From: Thermogemmatispora aurantia | GTDB taxonomy: Bacteria; Chloroflexota; Ktedonobacteria; Ktedonobacterales; Ktedonobacteraceae | Length of the DNA: 64,000 nucleotides | NCBI RefSeq assembly: GCF_008974285.1 | Contig: NZ_BKZV01000003.1 | Coordinates: forward strand, 372,001-436,000 | Reading direction: 5' to 3' | In this document: in pieces, positions 52,308 through 62,133 of the stretch | How the letters are laid out: each line of letters starts with the position of its first letter | Position numbering within the stretch: the first letter of the stretch is position 1 | Program-made: the position numbers and the translations under genes | The notes under the pieces: generated by a model | The model's input: the letters and a program-made list of their open reading frames with translations, nothing else | Databases searched by the model: none | Told to the model about the DNA's origin: nothing

Positions 52308-53798
52308 CTATTCAGAAAGATCCTCGGGGGCGGCGATCAGATTGGCCTTCAACTGGGACCAGGCGCTCGGATCTCGCCGCAGGCGGGCCAGACCAAGGAT
52401 CACGCGTTCAATCAGTAGCCGATCGTACTGGCAACTATAGGGATAGCTCTCCTGGGTCCGCATGCCGGTAATGTATTGCCCGGCGCTGCAGTCGCCACAG
52501 ACGCCATCGGCCCAGCACGTATTGCACAGGGAGGGATGGGCCAGCAAGGTTTGCACCAGTCGCCGCTGGCGAGCGCGATACTCTTCAGGCTGAGCCTTGC
52601 CCTGGACTCGCCCCAGCTGAAACTCGCGCTGGCCCGTGAACATGAAGCAGGCAGAAATATTGCCGGCCACATCGACCGCGATCGTATTAGTCCCAGCCGG
52701 GCAGAGATGTTTTTCGCGGTGGCGCGTACGCAGCGTCGTCAGGCGCCCCAGGACCGAGCGCAAATAGAGCGGCTCACGGGTACCGTAGCGATCCATGACC
52801 TCGTCAAAGAGGTCGCGCCATTGCTCCAGCATTTGCCGGACTTCGTCGGGAGTCAGCCAGTGGGGATGGTCGGGACTGACGCTTGCTGGGGCCATGTGAA
52901 TCGTGGCCGCGCCCAGGCTTTTGAAGTGCAGAGCGAGCTCACGCAGGTCGACCCCCACGTGGGGCTTGCTGATCGTACATTCGATCGAGAAAGGACCAAG
53001 CTTACGCTGCTTGAGTCGCTCCAGCCCGGCGACCGCCGCGTCGTAGGCGCTGCGCCCGGGCGCCCAGGGACGGTTGGCATCGTTGATCTCGCGAGTTCCG
53101 TCCAGTGAGACGGTGACCCGGATGGCGAAGCGCTCGATCAGATCAAGCACCTCTTCGCTCAGACAGGTGCCGTTGGTGATCACTGTGTAGACCGGCGGCT
53201 CAATGCCGTGCTCAGCACAGTAGGCGTTGATGCGTTCGCAGGCACGTTGGATGCCGCGCGGATGGAGCAACGGCTCGCCCCCATGAAACTGGATGAGTTC
53301 CACGCCCTCGGGATAGTACTCCAGCATGCGTTTAAAGGCCTGCTCCGGGACACTGGGGATGACGAACCTGACATCCGAGCCATAGGTACCAGCCCCGAGC
53401 TGGTCGTCGGTGGCGTAGCACATCGGGCAGCGCAGATTGCAGACCTGAGTGACGTTGATAGCCAGTCGCCGCAGCCGCCGCGTGTTGATCTCCTCAGCAT
53501 CCTCCTCTGCCGGCGGCCTGGCTGCGACGCGCTCGCCCAGGACCCGCAGCGCTCGCTCAGCCAGCGCTCGCTCTTCAGTGGCCAGGGGTCCAAGCTGTCT
53601 ACCTGCCAGCTCCCAGGCCCGCACTGCCTCGGCTACAGGCCAAGCCACCTCATAAAAGGTCATTGTCGCTGGATGGTAGATCAGGGCTTGCTGGTAGCGC
53701 TCATCAAGAATGGCATGGAAGGTCTCCGGCAAACGTGAAAGGGGCTGGTAGCCAACGCTTCGTCTGGTAATCGTCGAGGCCGCAATCGGTGTGCTCAT
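52308..53798 (-). CDS. radical SAM/SPASM peptide maturase
   Basis: 496 residues from the ATG at 53798 (GCAGGTGA upstream). N-terminal ~100 residues are an RRE-like region. The radical SAM cluster CNLRCPMC uses Cys120, Cys124 and Cys127; GGEPLLHP follows at ~172. The C-terminal SPASM part has HLCPAGTNTIAVDVAGN, then CNTCWADGVCGDC, binding one or two auxiliary 4Fe-4S clusters. Such enzymes make thioether, C-C or other cross-links in ribosomal peptides. It lies 341 bp upstream of the precursor-like gene. Confidence 0.92.
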   Translation of the reverse strand: MSTPIAASTITRRSVGYQPLSRLPETFHAILDERYQQALIYHPATMTFYEVAWPVAEAVRAWELAGRQLGPLATEERALAERALRVLGERVAARPPAEEDAEEINTRRLRRLAINVTQVCNLRCPMCYATDDQLGAGTYGSDVRFVIPSVPEQAFKRMLEYYPEGVELIQFHGGEPLLHPRGIQRACERINAYCAEHGIEPPVYTVITNGTCLSEEVLDLIERFAIRVTVSLDGTREINDANRPWAPGRSAYDAAVAGLERLKQRKLGPFSIECTISKPHVGVDLRELALHFKSLGAATIHMAPASVSPDHPHWLTPDEVRQMLEQWRDLFDEVMDRYGTREPLYLRSVLGRLTTLRTRHREKHLCPAGTNTIAVDVAGNISACFMFTGQREFQLGRVQGKAQPEEYRARQRRLVQTLLAHPSLCNTCWADGVCGDCSAGQYITGMRTQESYPYSCQYDRLLIERVILGLARLRRDPSAWSQLKANLIAAPEDLSE

Positions 53799-53888
53799 CG
53801 ATATCTCACCTGCTTTCCGGTCGTCAAACCATGCCAGCGTGGAGTGGCACGGCACTTGTGCCGTTCTGCTGACGGGAGGCAAGCCCCT

Positions 53889-56261
53889 TCAGTGCCCTGC
53901 ATCTCCTTCCCAGCCCAAAGCGATGGCATCAGCCAGGCCGCCGACAAAGTCCAGCAGCGGCGGCAAGCGCTTGCCCTCCCCCAGGAGCGCCAGAAAACGC
54001 TTGAGCCGCAAAACGATATATTCAAAATCATAAATAGATAGAGCCGCCAGCTGGCAGCGTGCGCGACAAAGCGGATCGCCCTGTGGATAGGCAGCACAGA
54101 GCTGGCGCGCCCAACAGGAGGGACCACCAGCGCAGTGGCTGCCAGGAGGTAGGTGAGGGGAGGCCATCTGTTCGCGGCGCAGCAAGCGGGCGAACATCAG
54201 GCAATAGTGATGGACGAGCAAGGCCCGCCTTCCGGGAGTAGGCAGCAGTTCTGAGCGGAGCAGGGGATAGAGGCGTGTCGCCAGCGGTAGGGGCAGTTCG
54301 AAGAAACGTGCTCCTTCATCGCGCCAGCGGCGCAGGAGAGCAGGCGCCTCGTCCAGCCGTGCATCGCGCAGGCGAATACTGACGCTTTTCCAGCCTGCCC
54401 CCAGAGCTGCCAGAGGGAAATACTCGTCATGCTGCGTGAGTCCTGCCGAGAGATGGTCGACTGTCGGCGCCGCTGCCGCCATCTCCGAGCAGAGGGCCGC
54501 ATGAGCACGCAGCACAATGCGCAGGTCGGCATCGGTCTCCATTTGGATCTCATCCACCAGATCGCGTAACATTTGCAGTTCGACGCACCAGGCTTCAGGG
54601 TCGGCAGGAACATGTTCGGAGGCACTGATCAGGAGAACGCCATAGAGGCTTCCCTGCTGCCGCACCCGCTGACCAAGCTGGGTAATCCGTTCCGCCAGGT
54701 GCTGTCCCAGATATCCCAACTGGAGAGCCAGAGTCGGTGGACGAGTGACAGGAATGAGGCGATAGATGCTGGTCATACCCTCTCTGGTAGGGGAAGCGGC
54801 GGCAGCAGAAGGCAGGACGCGCGTACGGAAGAAGGTCTCCAACGCGCGTGGATCTTTGCCCTGACGGCGACAGCTCTCCTCCAGCCACGAGCGCGGAGTG
54901 CCGTGGGCTGCCTGCCTGATGAGAGAGGCAAGGTCGCCAGCGAGGGAAAAGACCTGTCCGTCCTCATGGCGGAAGAGGGCAGCCTGAGAGGCTCCAGGCG
55001 AGGCGATCAGACTGAAACCGAGGTCGGGGAAATGGGTCAGTGTGAGGCGGGGCATAGATTGTCCAGGGTCACGACGGTCCTCTTGCCCCACTGCGGCCTG
55101 ATCAGCGCTGCCCGGGATCGCTGTCGGAGCGGCCCCTGGCTGCTTCCGCTCGGCTCGGGTCACCAGAGAGGGCCTATCCATCTGCTGGGAGAAGAGAGGG
55201 TAGCAGAGCAGATCGCGTTCGAAGACTTCCAGCGCGCTGAACTGCCCTGGCGCCAGCGCCTCCAGCTGCTCGAAGCCCTGCCGATAGCGCAGGCACATGC
55301 GCCGCGTGACCAGGGCAGGGATGCGCGCGATCAGCAGCTGCTCAAGAGCCTCTTGAGGAGCTTCACGCAGCGAGGCCGCCGTGAGAGGCAGCCCGTATTC
55401 GAGTACAGCCAGGAGTGTCACGCTATTCCAGCGCCCTTCTTTGATATCTACGAGAAGATCGCAGAGGTCTTCGCTGAGGACGACCGCCTCGCCCCAGGCC
55501 TCAACAGCTTCTCGATAGCATTGGCGCCGGTCTGCCTCGGGGGTATCTTCAGCCAGCCAGGCATTGATGAAATAGGACCAGAGGGTCGGCGCCGTACGTC
55601 CGATGGCTGTGGCCAGAGCCAAGGACGACGGCTCGCAGGTAGCAAAGGCGAGAGTAGCGCTGGCAAACTGATGCTCCATCAACTCGCTATAGATGGCGCA
55701 GAAATCACTCCAGAGGTGCTGGCGGCCAGACTGCCGCGCGAGGCGGGCTGCACGCGCCACATAGGCTTCGATGCCCGTCAGCAGGAGATCGAGACGGGCC
55801 ACATCGCCAGCGTTGCTCTCCACGTCGAGCGACGGGCGCGGCAAGGGCAGCGGGCGCTCAAGCTGTAGGAGAGCCAGGAGCGTCTGGGGAGTGAGAGCAA
55901 TGCGCAGGGCTGGAAGCAGCTGCGAGAATTCGTCAGTGCACTTATCGATCAAGCCGAGAAGGCTGTTGTAGAGGGAACCTAAGACGCTGAGTTCGTCATG
56001 GAGGCGGCGACCTCCTAAAGCGTGATAAATCAATTGCTGAAGGCTGGCACCAGCACCGGCGTCCTCGGGGGCAAAGGCGCTGAAGAGGAAGGGAGGAATA
56101 GCACCATAGATCTGCTGAGCAGCGTGCAGCAACAGGTGATAACCCCTCCAGAAGAGGGAGAGACGGCGCTCGTGATAGTGCAGGAGAGGATCAAGCGCGA
56201 CGCCGTTGGCTTGCAGCTCAGCCTCTATCTGCTCCAGGAGTGCTCTTTCATGCTGCTGCAT
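53889..56261 (-). CDS. large fusion: polyprenyl-synthetase-like domain plus Cys-rich PqqD/radical-SAM-like half
   Basis: 790 residues from the ATG at 56261 (GGGAGGAATC upstream). Residues 25-350 are helical and echo isoprenyl diphosphate synthases: HALGGRRLHDELSVLG, IDKCTDEF (105-112; weak first Asp motif) and SEDLCDLLVDIKEGRWNS (263-280; second Asp motif plus D-x-K-E-G). A variable linker (375-405) leads to about 385 residues starting with a PqqD-like helix pair (GDLASLIRQAAHGTPRSW), an apparent barrel, and the cluster CAGGPSCWARQLCAAYPQGD near 715-745 with four further Cys. No C-x3-C-x2-C radical SAM site. Function unproven; first gene of the peptide operon. Confidence 0.65.
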   Translation of the reverse strand: MQQHERALLEQIEAELQANGVALDPLLHYHERRLSLFWRGYHLLLHAAQQIYGAIPPFLFSAFAPEDAGAGASLQQLIYHALGGRRLHDELSVLGSLYNSLLGLIDKCTDEFSQLLPALRIALTPQTLLALLQLERPLPLPRPSLDVESNAGDVARLDLLLTGIEAYVARAARLARQSGRQHLWSDFCAIYSELMEHQFASATLAFATCEPSSLALATAIGRTAPTLWSYFINAWLAEDTPEADRRQCYREAVEAWGEAVVLSEDLCDLLVDIKEGRWNSVTLLAVLEYGLPLTAASLREAPQEALEQLLIARIPALVTRRMCLRYRQGFEQLEALAPGQFSALEVFERDLLCYPLFSQQMDRPSLVTRAERKQPGAAPTAIPGSADQAAVGQEDRRDPGQSMPRLTLTHFPDLGFSLIASPGASQAALFRHEDGQVFSLAGDLASLIRQAAHGTPRSWLEESCRRQGKDPRALETFFRTRVLPSAAAASPTREGMTSIYRLIPVTRPPTLALQLGYLGQHLAERITQLGQRVRQQGSLYGVLLISASEHVPADPEAWCVELQMLRDLVDEIQMETDADLRIVLRAHAALCSEMAAAAPTVDHLSAGLTQHDEYFPLAALGAGWKSVSIRLRDARLDEAPALLRRWRDEGARFFELPLPLATRLYPLLRSELLPTPGRRALLVHHYCLMFARLLRREQMASPHLPPGSHCAGGPSCWARQLCAAYPQGDPLCRARCQLAALSIYDFEYIVLRLKRFLALLGEGKRLPPLLDFVGGLADAIALGWEGDAGH

Positions 56262-56329
56262 GATTCCTCCCACTGCGATCGTCTATAAGATTTTTAGTGG
56301 AAGAGAGTGTTTGTCACTCCTATTTGATA

Positions 56330-56358
56330 GTAATACCATAGAGAAGCCTCTGTGTAAA
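56330..56358 (-). promoter_or_regulatory. promoter of the peptide/terpenoid operon
   Basis: Minus strand TTTACA (56353-56358), 17 bp spacer, TATTAC (56330-56335), 69 bp upstream of the start at 56261. The surrounding 269 bp are AT-rich and have no other gene; a GCCCG-ATAAC-CGGGC hairpin near 56470 may end the upstream transporter message. Confidence 0.6.
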
Positions 56359-56542
56359 GTGCTTTGAAAGCCAATTTACTCTGACTACTCCTCTATAGCC
56401 CAAAATTACTATCCAGTATAGAGCAGCAGTTTCCTCTACCAGGTGAGCAAGAGGCGTTTCAGTCCGCCCGATAACCGGGCAGATAATCAAAACTAGATAT
56501 CACCATTAAATTTTATATTCTTCCAGCTAGACAGGATATACA

Positions 56543-58885
56543 CTACTCATAGCGTAACGCCTGCGCCGCGTTGAGACGAGCCGCGCCCCAGGCCGGGCCC
56601 AGGCTGGCCAGAGAGGCCAGCAGCAGGATCAAGAGCAGCATGCCTAGCAGGCTGAGCGGATTGAGCGTGAAGGGCACGGGCAAGAGCAGCTTCCCCAGAA
56701 GCTGGATAAAGCCGTAGCCCGCCGGCAGGCCCATTACCAGGGCCAGCAGCCAGGCCACGGTTGCGAGCGTTAGACCTTCGGTCCAGAAGGCCAGGGCGAC
56801 CTTCCCCCCACTCGCGCCGAGGGCGCGCAGGATGCCGATCTCACGCCGTCGTTCCAGGATACTCATGGTCAGGATGTTGAAGAGACTGAGGACGCCGACC
56901 AGAGCGATGATGGCCACAGCACAGTAGAGCAAGGCGTATAAAATCAGGAACTGGTTCTGATTACGTTGGATCTCCTGCTGCGCTGTCTGAATGGTAACCT
57001 GTAGATTCGACTGGCTCAGGAGACCATCCAGGCGCCGGGCCAGGGCATCTATGGCGGACTGATCCCGACTGCTGGCGCGAATCATCAGGGCCGAGGTTTC
57101 TCCGGAAGGGAGACTCATAAACTGAGCGGCCTGGCGCAGGGGGACAAGCAAAGTGCCCACCTCGGCGAAATCGTTGTAGTCCTGCACAACGCCGATGATC
57201 TGCCAGCGAGCGCTATTCAGATCAGTGCTCACCGTGATACTGTCGCCCACGTGCAGACCAGTCTTCTGGGCGCAGACATTGCTGATGACCACCACATTCT
57301 CATCGGCAGAGCTGAACCAGCGACCGGCAAGGAGCTGTTTGCGATACAGCTGGGTGTCCGGGAGCAGACCGGTGAGGACACTGCTGCCCCAGGCGGTGCG
57401 CACGCTGACCTGATTGAGGGGTTCCACAGTGGCAACCCCCCCGACGTTGAGTAGCTCGGGCTGGAGCCTGCTGAATGGCTGAGGGGTGTCCAGGGAGACA
57501 AAGATATCGGCCTGGTAGCTGCTGAAGATCTGGCTCAGGACATTGCCCAGAGAGGTGCTGGTGATCTGTACGCAAAGGAAGGCGGAGCCGGTGATCGCCA
57601 GTGCCAGCAGCGTTAAAGCGGTGCGGAGACGCTTGCGGAAGAGGGTGCGTATTCCCAGATGCACTCGCTGAGGTAGGAAAGCCAACGTTCGTCCGACGAA
57701 GCGGCTCCAGAGCTGTCCAGCCTGGCTGTCCACCAGTCCATAGCCGCTGAGGGCCTGCCGAACGCTGACACGTGTGCCCAGCCAGATGGGTAGCAAGGCC
57801 GCCAGCAGGGGCACCCCAAGGCCCAAGGCGACGCTGATCAGGAAGAGGCTGGGGTTGAGGGCCAGCGGACCAATATCCAGTGTCATGAGGTCGGCGAGAT
57901 AGTTGACAAGCAGGCTGCCGAGGGCAATCCCCAGCCCCAGGCCGATGAGGGTGCCCGCTAACCCATAGAGCAGGACGCTGAGGAGATAGCTGCGCATGAT
58001 CTGACGGCGCCGCGCTCCCAGGGCTTTCATGGTGCCCATGATCGGGATCTGCTCGCTCAGCAGGGTGGTGATGGTGCTGAGCAACAGGCAGCTGCTGAGC
58101 AGGAGGGCAATGATCGAGAGTACTTGCATGATGGCAAAGAGACCATCTAGCAGCTGCTGGCCTTCGTTGGCTTCGTGCCCTATGGTGGCACTGAGGATAC
58201 TGATGCCATGAGCGCGCAGTACTTGAGCCAGTTGCCTGGCTGTGGCTTGACGCTGGTCGTAGTGATCGAGACGAATTAAGAAAATATTGCTGCCAGACAG
58301 GTGAAACAGGCTCTGAAGATCTTGCTGGCGCATGTAGGCGACGGCGCTGCCAGTGAGACTGGGAGCGGGCAGGCCGCGGGTGCGCGAGAGGCCGACCACG
58401 GTAAGCGACTGCTCGCCTCCGGGTGTGCTGACGGTGATCTGGCCTCCTACTTGAAAGGGGGTGACGGTGCGATCGTTCGCCTCCATCAGGACCTGATCAG
58501 GCCCGTTCGGGAGGTGCCCGGCGACGAGTTCAAAAGGGTGAAAAACGGGATGCTGCAGATCGGGCAAACCGAGGATGGTGAGAGGCTGATGGCCACTGGG
58601 TATAGCCCAGCGGGTTGGAACGAAGGTTTGCGCTGCTACTTGCTGTACGTTCGGTTGTTGCTGGAGAAGGGTGGTGATCGTGGGGGCAGTCGGGGTGGTG
58701 AAGAACTGAATGTCGGGTTGAGTCGAAGTGTCCAGGCTGAATGTCAGGCTACGCCCTAGCTGGTCCGAAGCCAGCATGACGGCTGACAGTCCCATGACGC
58801 CGATGGCGATGCCCAAGATGGTCAGGGCGGTGCGCAGTTTGCGCCGGAGGAGATCCTGGACGGCTTTTTTGGTGGTCGGTTTCAT
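56543..58885 (-). CDS. FtsX/MacB-type ABC transporter permease
   Basis: 780 residues: cytoplasmic start, helix near 15-40 (TALTILGIAIGVMGLS), large extracellular domain to ~240, three helices, repeat of the same pattern with RTALTLLALAITGSAFLC, and last three helices. Two FtsX domains fused head to tail as in LolC-like exporters. Partner of the ATPase 16 bp upstream. Candidate exporter of the peptide or terpenoid product, or cell-envelope transporter. Confidence 0.9.
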   Translation of the reverse strand: MKPTTKKAVQDLLRRKLRTALTILGIAIGVMGLSAVMLASDQLGRSLTFSLDTSTQPDIQFFTTPTAPTITTLLQQQPNVQQVAAQTFVPTRWAIPSGHQPLTILGLPDLQHPVFHPFELVAGHLPNGPDQVLMEANDRTVTPFQVGGQITVSTPGGEQSLTVVGLSRTRGLPAPSLTGSAVAYMRQQDLQSLFHLSGSNIFLIRLDHYDQRQATARQLAQVLRAHGISILSATIGHEANEGQQLLDGLFAIMQVLSIIALLLSSCLLLSTITTLLSEQIPIMGTMKALGARRRQIMRSYLLSVLLYGLAGTLIGLGLGIALGSLLVNYLADLMTLDIGPLALNPSLFLISVALGLGVPLLAALLPIWLGTRVSVRQALSGYGLVDSQAGQLWSRFVGRTLAFLPQRVHLGIRTLFRKRLRTALTLLALAITGSAFLCVQITSTSLGNVLSQIFSSYQADIFVSLDTPQPFSRLQPELLNVGGVATVEPLNQVSVRTAWGSSVLTGLLPDTQLYRKQLLAGRWFSSADENVVVISNVCAQKTGLHVGDSITVSTDLNSARWQIIGVVQDYNDFAEVGTLLVPLRQAAQFMSLPSGETSALMIRASSRDQSAIDALARRLDGLLSQSNLQVTIQTAQQEIQRNQNQFLILYALLYCAVAIIALVGVLSLFNILTMSILERRREIGILRALGASGGKVALAFWTEGLTLATVAWLLALVMGLPAGYGFIQLLGKLLLPVPFTLNPLSLLGMLLLILLLASLASLGPAWGAARLNAAQALRYE

Positions 58886-58901
58886 GCCCGCCTCGCTCTC
58901 T

Positions 58902-59639
58902 CTAGGCTTGATGCTCCTTGACTGGTACTTTCAGGGCAGAGTGTTGGTGCACGAGGTGGCCATCGAGCAGCTCGATACGGTCACTGGCGCGAGCGGCCAG
59001 GTCACGATCATGGGTGACATAGATGATGGTTTTACCCGTGGCATTGAGCTGCTCAAAGAGGGTGAAGATCTCCAGGGCCGTGCGCGAGTCGAGGTTGCCA
59101 GTCGGTTCGTCGGCTACGAGGACGGGCGGATCGTTGGCCAGGGCACGTGCGATGGCAACGCGCTGCTGCTGGCCACCGGAGAGCTGGCTGGGAAGACGCC
59201 TGGCGTAATCGACCATGCCGACTTGCTGCAGACACTCGCTGGCTCGCTGGCGCCAGCGACGGTGAGGCAGGCTGCCACCAAGTTCCAGAGCCAGGAGAAT
59301 GTTTTCTTCAGCGGTGAGAGTGGGAAGCAATTGGAAGAACTGAAAGACGATGCCCACATGCCTGCCGCGCCAGGCGGCCAGTTTGTTCTCGCTCAGCGTG
59401 TTTAAGGTCTTGCCTTCGAAGAGGATACGCCCGCTGCTGGGTCGATCAATACCTGTCAAAAGATTGAGTAAGGTCGATTTGCCACTGCCCGAGGGGCCGC
59501 TGATGGCAAAGAAGCTGCCTCGCGGGATGGTGAATGAGAGCTGCGCGAGGATGACGGTCTCTCCTGCTTTGCTGATCAGACGTTTGGAAACATCTTCTAG
59601 CTGGAAGAGTGGCTCGGCGACATGGGGCAGGTCTTCCAT
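58902..59639 (-). CDS. ABC transporter ATPase (MacB/LolD type)
   Basis: 245 residues. Walker [11 protein letters not shown]-loop [16 protein letters not shown], signature LSGGQQQR, Walker [14 protein letters not shown] and switch His in YVTHD. Matches the LolD/MacB group. Same-strand neighbour of the FtsX-type permease. Confidence 0.94.
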   Translation of the reverse strand: MEDLPHVAEPLFQLEDVSKRLISKAGETVILAQLSFTIPRGSFFAISGPSGSGKSTLLNLLTGIDRPSSGRILFEGKTLNTLSENKLAAWRGRHVGIVFQFFQLLPTLTAEENILLALELGGSLPHRRWRQRASECLQQVGMVDYARRLPSQLSGGQQQRVAIARALANDPPVLVADEPTGNLDSRTALEIFTLFEQLNATGKTIIYVTHDRDLAARASDRIELLDGHLVHQHSALKVPVKEHQA

Positions 59640-59901
59640 CGGACAGATTCACCACCTTATGCAGAGGATGTCACAGGTTCTGTGAGGGCGGAGAAGCGCG
59701 CAGAACCCCGTTGCTAATCATTGTACCGCCACTTCAACTTTTCTTGTTCAATCTTTCCTGATGCTTGCTCCGCTCTTAGAGAGCATAACAGAGAATCGGC
59801 TGCTATTCAAGGGGGCTGCCTATCCTTCAGGGCCGCTGATGAGGGGCTTTCTCAAAAAAGAGGGCAGGGGTCCAGTATGCGGAGGCGCTGCGACGGGCTG
59901 C

Positions 59902-61017
59902 TTAATGGCCCAAGCTCGTCGGGATAGGGAGCTGTTCCGGCAGGCCAAAGCGGGTGACGAGTGAGGCGGTGTGGAACATGATCACGCTGGTGACGAGGCG
60001 CGCGCGCTCCGTTGCGTCTCTCTGCAGGGAAATCACCTGGATACCGTAGGCCCGATAGGCCTGCTGGGCAGCATCGGCCCGATAGACGGCAAAGGCAGGC
60101 TGCCCGTTGGCGACGGTTGGTAGCAGGCGCCACTGTCGTCTTTTTGCCGGTTGCAGGGGACAGGCTGTCAGGATGGCACGAATGGCGGCGTGCCCCTGAT
60201 ACCAGGCGGCGTAAGGCGGCATGGAGAGGGTGGCATCTTCTTTGAGCAGGGCGACCAGTCCCTCGACGTCGTCGCTCTCCCAGGCCTGGAGGTAGCGCGT
60301 GAGGAGCTGGCGCGTCGTGTCGTCCAGGGCGCCCGGTTGTGCTGGCTCACTGGCGGGTGGGCGATAGTGCTTCTCCAGGGTGGCGCGCGCGCGGTGCAGG
60401 GCGGCGTTGATGGCGGCGGTGGAGCTGTTGAGCAATTGGGCGATCTCGCTGGCTCGCCAGTCCAGGACATCGGCGAGGATCAAGATGGCGCGTTGACGGG
60501 GGGAAAGCAGCTGCAGGGCAGTGAGGAAGGCGAGCGAGATGCTTTCTGTGCGCGTGTAACGTGTTTCAGGATTCTCTGCTGCTTCGGTGAGCCAGCTCGT
60601 GGGGAATGGTTCAAGCCATGTTGCTTCAGCGAGCGGGGAGGCAATGGGGTGGGCAGGATCAGCGGCAGGGAAGGCGGCCAGCGGCAGGGTCCTGGCCGGG
60701 CGTTGCTTGAGGGCGTCAAGACAGGCGTTGGTGGCGATTTTGTAGAGCCAGGCGCGCAGGGAGGTTGTGTCTTTGAGGCTCTGGAAGTGACGCCAGGCGC
60801 GCAGAAGTGTCTCTTGAACCTGGTCTTCGGCGTCATGCAGTGAGCCGAGCAGACGGTAACAGTAGGCAAGCAGTTCCTGGCGATGGGCTTCGAGGAGGAA
60901 GCCAATATCAGGGGGCTGGCTGGCTTGAGCTGGGCCGGTCATGGGAGAGGCAGGGGATGGTTGGAGACCGCTGGGGAAAGGCTGGGCCTGCGCTCGAGCC
61001 TGCTTATACCTGGTCAT
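59902..61017 (-). CDS. ECF sigma factor with SnoaL-like C-terminal domain (SigX5-like)
   Basis: 371 residues. Region 2 (LLEAHRQELLAYCYRLLGS, DQVQETLLRAWRHFQSL), region 4 (TALQLLSPRQRAILILADV, ASEIAQLLNSSTAAINAALH) and then a SnoaL-like domain from about 235 (YLQAWESDDVEGLVALLKED, PPYAAWYQGHAAIRA). Such fused domains regulate the sigma factor without a separate anti-sigma factor. It lies upstream of the ABC transporter and peptide genes, with a 262 bp gap that has no supported gene. Confidence 0.88.
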   Translation of the reverse strand: MTRYKQARAQAQPFPSGLQPSPASPMTGPAQASQPPDIGFLLEAHRQELLAYCYRLLGSLHDAEDQVQETLLRAWRHFQSLKDTTSLRAWLYKIATNACLDALKQRPARTLPLAAFPAADPAHPIASPLAEATWLEPFPTSWLTEAAENPETRYTRTESISLAFLTALQLLSPRQRAILILADVLDWRASEIAQLLNSSTAAINAALHRARATLEKHYRPPASEPAQPGALDDTTRQLLTRYLQAWESDDVEGLVALLKEDATLSMPPYAAWYQGHAAIRAILTACPLQPAKRRQWRLLPTVANGQPAFAVYRADAAQQAYRAYGIQVISLQRDATERARLVTSVIMFHTASLVTRFGLPEQLPIPTSLGH

Positions 61018-61351
61018 TGTTGCTCCTCTGCGGGTGAATATTGGGTATCCGTCTGGTCAGGGTGCTCGCTCAGGGTGAGGGAGCAGTCGCTCTTTCCATT
61101 GTAGCACATCCAGTCTGGTCCGCCTGTCCGCTTGCCGTGTAGCTGAGCAGCGGTGGTGGCGAGTTTTTTTGTAGGTGCACGGGCGCACACTTTTTGCTCT
61201 TGCGCCAGTCTTATTGGTAGGGACCCAGGCTGTGCGCTGTTCTTGCCGCCGTGACAGATGGCAGGGAGGAAGCGGGATGGTCAGCTCCTGAAGCCAGATG
61301 GGTCCATTACTGGTCTGCAATGTACAGAAGCTTGAGAAAAGAGAGGACGAA

Positions 61352-61765
61352 ATGACCAACAATCCTGATTTGAAGGGACCGGCCTTTATCGGTCTGAAGG
61401 TTCGTGATGTGGAGGTCTCGGCGCGATTCTATGAAACTGTGCTGGGATTGCGCCGCGATCCTGAAGTGTTTCCCCGAGGGATCGCTTTTCTGACCTACCC
61501 TGTTCCCTTTGGCCTGATTCAGGCGCCGCCCGATACGAACTGGGAGGCTCTGCCTGCTCCGATCGAGACGCCGGCGATCTGGTTCAAGGCGGCTGATAGT
61601 CAGGCGGTTTACGATGCGCTGGTAGCTGCAGAGGTGCCTATTCTACGGCCCCTTGCGACCGGGCGTTTCGGTCGGCAGTTTACGTTTCTAGATCCCGACG
61701 GCTATGCGATCACGATCTATGATCGTGATGCGCCCGCTGCTGGCTGGCAGCAGGTTGGTCGTTAG
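61352..61765 (+). CDS. VOC-family protein
   Basis: 137 residues from the ATG at 61352 (GAGAGGAC upstream). FIGLKVRDVEVSARFYETVL and the strand FTFLDPDGYAITIYD are typical of glyoxalase/bleomycin-resistance folds. Metal ligands are incomplete: the usual first His is absent (GLKVRD), so it may be non-catalytic. Divergent from the sigma factor gene. Confidence 0.82.
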   Translation: MTNNPDLKGPAFIGLKVRDVEVSARFYETVLGLRRDPEVFPRGIAFLTYPVPFGLIQAPPDTNWEALPAPIETPAIWFKAADSQAVYDALVAAEVPILRPLATGRFGRQFTFLDPDGYAITIYDRDAPAAGWQQVGR

Positions 61766-62133
61766 CCGAAGGACGAGGGAGGAGGTAGCTTCTCATAGCT
61801 CTCTCCTCCTTCTGCTGGCAGGGGAGACGAAGGAAGATGCAGGGCGCTATCTTCTTTCTCTTCTGTGCCTGATGCGCGTGGCTCAGAGCAGGCAGGCAAC
61901 GAGGACGGCCAGACCCGGCTTGATGGCTGCCGGGATGGCGGCGGGATCGCTGGTTTCCTTCCATGAGGTCGGTGAGGGCCAGGCGCGAGATGAGGGTTTT
62001 TATTGGAGCATTAGCCACTGGGGGCGGCCACACGGGTGCTGTTGGCCTGGCCGGCGTCTCCTCAACGCCCTGGCCGCTGAGGGGCGGGCGTCCGAAGGGA
62101 GATGAGGCGCTGGCCAGGCCAGGGTTGGCCGGG
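61766..62133. other. intergenic region without a supported gene
   Basis: 368 bp between the VOC gene and the methyltransferase end. ORFs are Ala/Gly-rich shadows; no start signal. Confidence 0.5.

Noticed and set aside
54573..55868. 431-residue plus-strand ORF
   Set aside because: Shadow of the polyprenyl-synthetase-like fusion on the minus strand.
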